Below, one piece after another: positions 12,101 through 13,942 of a stretch of DNA of 13,942 bases; the stretch's first letter is position 1; every line of letters begins with the position of its first letter. The DNA is from Acidobacteriota bacterium. Its GTDB lineage: Bacteria > Acidobacteriota > UBA890 > WLXD01. The stretch lies in the NCBI GenBank assembly GCA_022571615.1, contig JACZXM010000029.1, positions 1 through 13,942 on the forward strand, written 5' to 3'. The notes under the pieces were generated by a model, which was given only the letters and a program-made list of their open reading frames with translations, had not been told where the DNA came from and did no database searches. Position numbers and translations under genes: made by a program.

Positions 12101-12519
12101 GCCTGGGCGTGGATCTGCAACTGCCGGTCGCCTACATCGAGGATCCGGTGCAGCGGCTGATGATCAGCAAGCGTCTGGCGTCGGCGCGCAGCGAAGCCCA
12201 GCTCGATGGGCTGCAGGCAGAGCTGCGGGATCGCTACGGCCCGCTGCCGACGGCGGTCGATCAACTCTTCGCCTATGCCTCGCTGCGGTTGACGGCCGAG
12301 GCGATGGGGATCACCAGCCTCGAGCGGCAAGGTACCAAGGTGGGGCTACGTTTTTCCGAGAATCACTCGATCGACATGCAGCGGTTGCTCTCGCGCGTCG
12401 GCTCGCGTTCGGAGTGGAGCCTGACGCCACCGGACCGGCTGGTCGTCGACACCGGGCCGCTGCCTCCTGCGGAGCTGGTCGAAGCGGTTCGATCGGTCCT
12501 CGAGTCGTTGAACCAGTAG
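9166..12519 (+). CDS. mfd: Transcription-repair coupling factor Mfd
   Basis: This 1117-residue ATP-dependent DNA translocase displaces stalled RNA polymerase and recruits UvrA. The N-terminal part (about 1-320) is the UvrB-homology module, with PPLEVNPYGSVPPHDDIVRERL and FAVRGGILDVFPP. The RNA-polymerase-interacting CarD-like domain starts near GDPVIHEDHGIGRFVG (about 459-474). The superfamily 2 motor has Walker A GDVGYGKT (607-614), motif II DEEQ (708-711), TATPIPRTLQMS, and motif VI LRGRVGRS (878-885). The translocation-in-repair region and the C-terminal regulatory domain (about 970-1117) follow. Length is normal for the family (about 1150). The ATG overlaps the rfaE2 stop by seven bases and has no clear Shine-Dalgarno, so translation is probably coupled. 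All motifs are intact. Confidence 0.97.
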   Translation: MLKTVLSTLRQRESLAEVLAAIDARSPVHLEGLAGSHLAAVLCLLQEQAGRPLALVVPADIDLEAMLLDLRAFHGPGADAVVAFPPLEVNPYGSVPPHDDIVRERLQTLDRCLRERVDILLAPIRCWIERLQAPEQFRARSMRLRTGAQLAPETVVEALVEAGYRRVSLVEELGEFAVRGGILDVFPPTREHPVRLEFFGDEIDSVREFNPRDQRSMRTIDQIELPPATARAADHPVALKAERPLLQASLADYVEDPLWVEIEPDILARNADKWGEYLDEHYHQALAAGDGAPVPESLVHTMQYGIRREAPPARGRVSIVELASGLGQATRLLAQPAPVHRGRLAELAQELERDLDAGERVVFVLGRRGKAERLAEILEGYGINTTLVLEPTAGQEREPLPPGICWVTCGELSAGFRVPDLKLWVAGDVEVFGRVRPPSRRRRFHGDAFQGDFRDLSAGDPVIHEDHGIGRFVGVKTLEVGGSAKEFMEIEYRGADRLYLPLDQLYLVQKFRAGEEARPRVDKLGGTSWSKVKSRVRKSLRDMAAGLLELYAARKAARGYAFGPDTAWQRELEEGFEFEETPDQLSTIQEVKADMESTAVMDRLLCGDVGYGKTEVAMRAAFKAVLDGKQVAFLAPTTVLAHQHARTLEQRFAGFPVKVELLSRFRTGAQMRAAVKGIRDGRVDIAVGTHRLLSRDIQFKDLGLLIVDEEQRFGVGQKERLKALKREVDVLAMTATPIPRTLQMSLLGVRDLSIIETPPKDRYAIATHIIGWDRNIIATAIHEELSRGGQVFFLHNRIESIYRVTRMLQELVPEAACRVAHGRLAKGELERVMLDFVEGAADVLVTTTIIENGLDIPRANTIIINRADRLGLAQLYQLRGRVGRSTLRAYAYLIVPPVETLEPVVKKRLRAIQEFSDLGSGFRLAAMDLEIRGAGSLLGERQHGHIAAVGFEMYARLLEEAVHELKGEPPPSEARAQLSLGVDLQLPVAYIEDPVQRLMISKRLASARSEAQLDGLQAELRDRYGPLPTAVDQLFAYASLRLTAEAMGITSLERQGTKVGLRFSENHSIDMQRLLSRVGSRSEWSLTPPDRLVVDTGPLPPAELVEAVRSVLESLNQ

Positions 12520-12535
12520 CCGTGCCGGCCTGCGC

Positions 12536-12551
12536 GGGGGGACGGGGGGAC
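12536..12551 (+). repeat. Tandem duplicate of GGGGGGAC
   Basis: Two perfect copies of the octamer GGGGGGAC lie head to tail 17 bases after the mfd stop. With two more G4 runs at 12590-12593 and 12596-12599, they provide four G tracts on the + strand that could in principle fold as a long-looped quadruplex in RNA or DNA. The repeat is seen directly; a function is only a guess. Confidence 0.6.
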
Positions 12552-12681
12552 TACCAACTCCACCGCAGGAGACACCATCAGAGGATGAAGGGGCCGGGGC
12601 CGGCGTGGTAGCCTGAGCAATTGCGAATATACGCGCGGACGGCGAGATTCAGCCCGGTATGACTGCCACTTGCCCGTCGGC

Positions 12682-12718
12682 GGAGCGGCGGGCTCCATGG
12701 GCACGGAGCGGGGGCTCC
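12682..12718 (+). repeat. Alternating GGAGC/GCTCC inverted repeats in the 5' leader of the SurA-like gene
   Basis: GGAGC occurs at 12682-12686 and 12705-12709; its complement GCTCC occurs at 12692-12696 and 12714-12718. Consecutive copies can pair in more than one way (first with second, second with third, third with fourth), giving mutually exclusive short hairpins just before the gene starting at 12737. In GC-rich DNA such 5-mers can arise by chance, so regulatory meaning is uncertain. Confidence 0.4.
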
Positions 12719-12736
12719 CCAACGTCCTTCTGAATA

Positions 12737-13753
12737 ATGACCAAGCAACGAACAGATACAGGCCGGCTCTGTGCCATCGCGGGGATCGTGGCTCTGGGCA
12801 CGGTCGTGCCCACGGCGAGCGGAGCCTCTCAGCAAGAGTCGCCGCCGGGGACAGAGACGACGGTCGCGTTGTCGGGGCCTGCCGGCAACGTGATCAACAT
12901 GATCCTGGTAAAGGTGAATGGCGATCCGATCCTGCTGAGCGACCTGCAGGACCTCGAGGAGGACCAACTGGCGATCCTGAGGCAGCAGATCCCAGAAGAC
13001 GAGATCCAGGCGCAGCTTCCGCTGTTGCGGGAGAATCTCCTGCGCGGCTTGATCGACACCAAGATGATGCTGCAGCGGGCCGACCGACTCGGGATCACGG
13101 CAGACGCGAACCTGGTCGACCGACAGATCCAGAGTGTCCGAGAGACAAACAGCCTCACCAGCGACGAGGATTTCGAGGCCGCGTTGGCGGAGGTCGGTAT
13201 GACGGTCGAAGACATGCGCGAGCAAGTCCGCCGGACGATCCGCAGGCAGACCTTGGTTTTCGAGGAGGTCAATCGCAACGTCTTCGTCTCCGAGCGTGAG
13301 ATACGGGCGTACTATCAAGAGCACACGGACGAGTTTGGAGCGCCGGAGCAGGTCAGGCTGCAACAGTTGGTGTTCCTGACCCAGGGCGGCGACCCGGAGG
13401 CACTGCAGCAACAAGCGGAAGCCGCTCTGCAGGAGCTCCGGGAGGGCGCCGCGTTTGATACCGTGGCGAGCAAGTACACGAACGCTCTCCCCTTTGCCGA
13501 TGAGTCGTTCATCGCGGTCAGCGACCTGAACGAGACGCTCGCGGCCGCAGTGCCGGAGTTGGCCGAGAACAGCTACTCGGATGTGCTGCGCTCAGACTTC
13601 GGCTTCCAGCTGGTCAGGGTCCTGGAGCGGCAGGAACAGGCGGTGAGCCCGCTGGAGGATGTCCGGGATGTCATTCGCTCGCGACTGACGACCGAAAAAT
13701 CGCAGAAGCGAATGACGGAGTATCGGATTCGTCCCCTGGCGCGTCCACCATAA
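12737..13753 (+). CDS. Secreted SurA/PpiC-like periplasmic chaperone (parvulin-type peptidyl-prolyl isomerase)
   Basis: This 338-residue protein probably assists outer-membrane protein folding in the periplasm. A signal peptide is visible: basic TKQR, hydrophobic AIAGIVALGTVVP, and Ala-rich TASGASQ (cleavage about residue 31). The SurA N-domain follows (about 52-195): KVNGDPILLSDLQDLEED, LIDTKMMLQRADRLGI, then the VRETN...DEDFEAALAEVGMTVEDM region. A parvulin-like domain (about 208-298) ends DFGFQLVRVLERQE. Its usual Gly-Gly-x-Leu-Gly segment is not evident (PFADESFIAVSDL instead), so catalysis is doubtful and the role may be chaperone only. There is no obvious Shine-Dalgarno before the ATG. 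The last residues (RIRPLARPP) are atypical and sit at a sharp composition break, so the true C-terminus may be altered. It is probably surA-related, but paralogues prevent a firm symbol. Confidence 0.8.
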   Translation: MTKQRTDTGRLCAIAGIVALGTVVPTASGASQQESPPGTETTVALSGPAGNVINMILVKVNGDPILLSDLQDLEEDQLAILRQQIPEDEIQAQLPLLRENLLRGLIDTKMMLQRADRLGITADANLVDRQIQSVRETNSLTSDEDFEAALAEVGMTVEDMREQVRRTIRRQTLVFEEVNRNVFVSEREIRAYYQEHTDEFGAPEQVRLQQLVFLTQGGDPEALQQQAEAALQELREGAAFDTVASKYTNALPFADESFIAVSDLNETLAAAVPELAENSYSDVLRSDFGFQLVRVLERQEQAVSPLEDVRDVIRSRLTTEKSQKRMTEYRIRPLARPP

Positions 13754-13942
13754 GGATAGAAGATTTGCCGTTTTGAGGCGTAAGATTCAACCCCATAGGA
13801 ATGATCCCCCACTTTGACTGGATTAAATATTCCTAATAATTCAGCTTCAAGTTTTTTACCAATGCTTACGGTTATTTGATGAGCCTCTTTTTCCGACAAT
13901 TGACTAAACAATTCCTTTTGATCTTTCACTTTAGCTAGCTGC
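13750..13942 (-). CDS. Partial unidentified coding frame in the AT-rich segment, running in from the right edge
   Basis: Read on the minus strand, the AT-rich segment is open from the window edge leftwards. It gives about 60 residues beginning QLAKVKDQKELFSQL and continuing through IGKKLEAELLGIFNP and VKVGDHSYGVESY to QIFYPYGG. The composition is protein-like: a charged amphipathic helical part, then a Gly/Tyr-containing part. Codons end mostly in A or T, unlike all other genes here. A GTG at 13929 could be a start, but the frame is already open upstream of it, so the beginning probably lies outside. The frame stays open to 13573 antisense to the SurA-like gene, but that portion is most likely chance; the real protein should be interrupted at about 13750. 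VKVGDHSYG faintly recalls left-handed-helix acyltransferases, but I do not assign a family. Confidence 0.35.
13754..13942. other. AT-rich terminal segment unlike the rest of the window
   Basis: Composition changes abruptly near the stop of the SurA-like gene. I count 20 of 60 G+C in 13801-13860 and 21 of 60 in 13861-13920, against clearly GC-dominated sequence everywhere to the left. No + strand gene is supported here. The change is compatible with a chimeric assembly join or a recently acquired element whose remainder lies outside the window. No terminal inverted repeat, direct repeat or attachment site was recognised at the boundary. Confidence 0.75.

Larger units (their letters stand above)
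12520..12736. other. 217-bp intergenic region between mfd and the SurA-like gene
   Basis: This is the only sizeable non-coding gap. The first part is very G-rich (tandem repeat at 12536-12551 and further G runs at 12590-12599). The middle (about 12617-12632, caattgcgaatatac) is the least GC-rich stretch and could hold promoter elements, but I cannot assign a convincing -35/-10 pair. The right part carries four alternating complementary 5-mers. No tRNA, obvious intrinsic terminator (no hairpin with a T tract) or conserved ORF was seen. An 8-codon ATG frame at 12585-12611 is too short to support. Confidence 0.5.

Noticed and set aside
12585..12611. Eight-codon frame (MKGPGPAW) as a leader peptide
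   Set aside because: Too short and composition-driven to support without conservation.
13573..13749. Left part of the minus-strand frame opposite the SurA-like gene
   Set aside because: The compositional break shows this part is GC-rich antisense of a real gene; only the AT-rich portion to its right looks like separate coding sequence.

Overview
The window is a high-GC bacterial chromosome segment with nearly every gene on the + strand and tightly packed. The gene content points to a Gram-negative (diderm) organism: an O-antigen/capsule-type polysaccharide exporter, a heptose nucleotide-activating enzyme, and a periplasmic SurA-like chaperone. I cannot fix the phylum from sequence reading alone. 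The layout, mfd followed directly by a SurA/PpiC protein plus a stand-alone RfaE2, resembles Acidobacteriota, Desulfobacterota and related lineages, and an uncultured member is likely.

Layout. (1) 89-5228: the complete F1 sector of ATP synthase in canonical order, atpH-atpA-atpG-atpD-atpC (delta, alpha, gamma, beta, epsilon). Only 88 bases precede atpH and no Fo gene is recognisable in them. (2) 5215-6375: a periplasmic substrate-binding protein of the branched-chain amino-acid (LivJ/Peripla_BP_6) type, whose start overlaps the end of atpC. (3) 6461-8687: an ABC-2 exporter pair of the Wzm/Wzt type (permease, then an ATPase with a C-terminal carbohydrate-recognition domain). (4) 8684-9172: RfaE2/HldE-C-type ADP-heptose synthesis adenylyltransferase. 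(5) 9166-12519: Mfd, the transcription-repair coupling factor. (6) 12520-12736: a 217-bp non-coding gap with G-rich tandem repeats and alternating inverted repeats. (7) 12737-13753: a secreted SurA/PpiC-like folding factor. (8) From about 13750 to the end, composition drops abruptly to about one third G+C, and the only open frame is an unrelated partial one on the minus strand.

From 89 to 12519 most junctions overlap or are a few bases apart; the longest gap is 85 bp, before wzm. The F1 genes, binding protein, exporter, RfaE2 and mfd may therefore be read together, at least in part. Functionally the segment joins energy conversion (ATP synthase), envelope glycan synthesis and export (RfaE2, Wzm/Wzt), envelope protein folding (SurA-like) and transcription-coupled repair (Mfd). 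I do not see a clearly new multi-gene system. The points most worth following are: a gamma subunit with a roughly 50-residue extra segment at the position where plastid and cyanobacterial gamma subunits carry their regulatory insertion; a long epsilon tail; an orphan binding protein embedded after atpC; and a sharp compositional break at the right end that looks like an assembly chimera or a recent foreign insertion.
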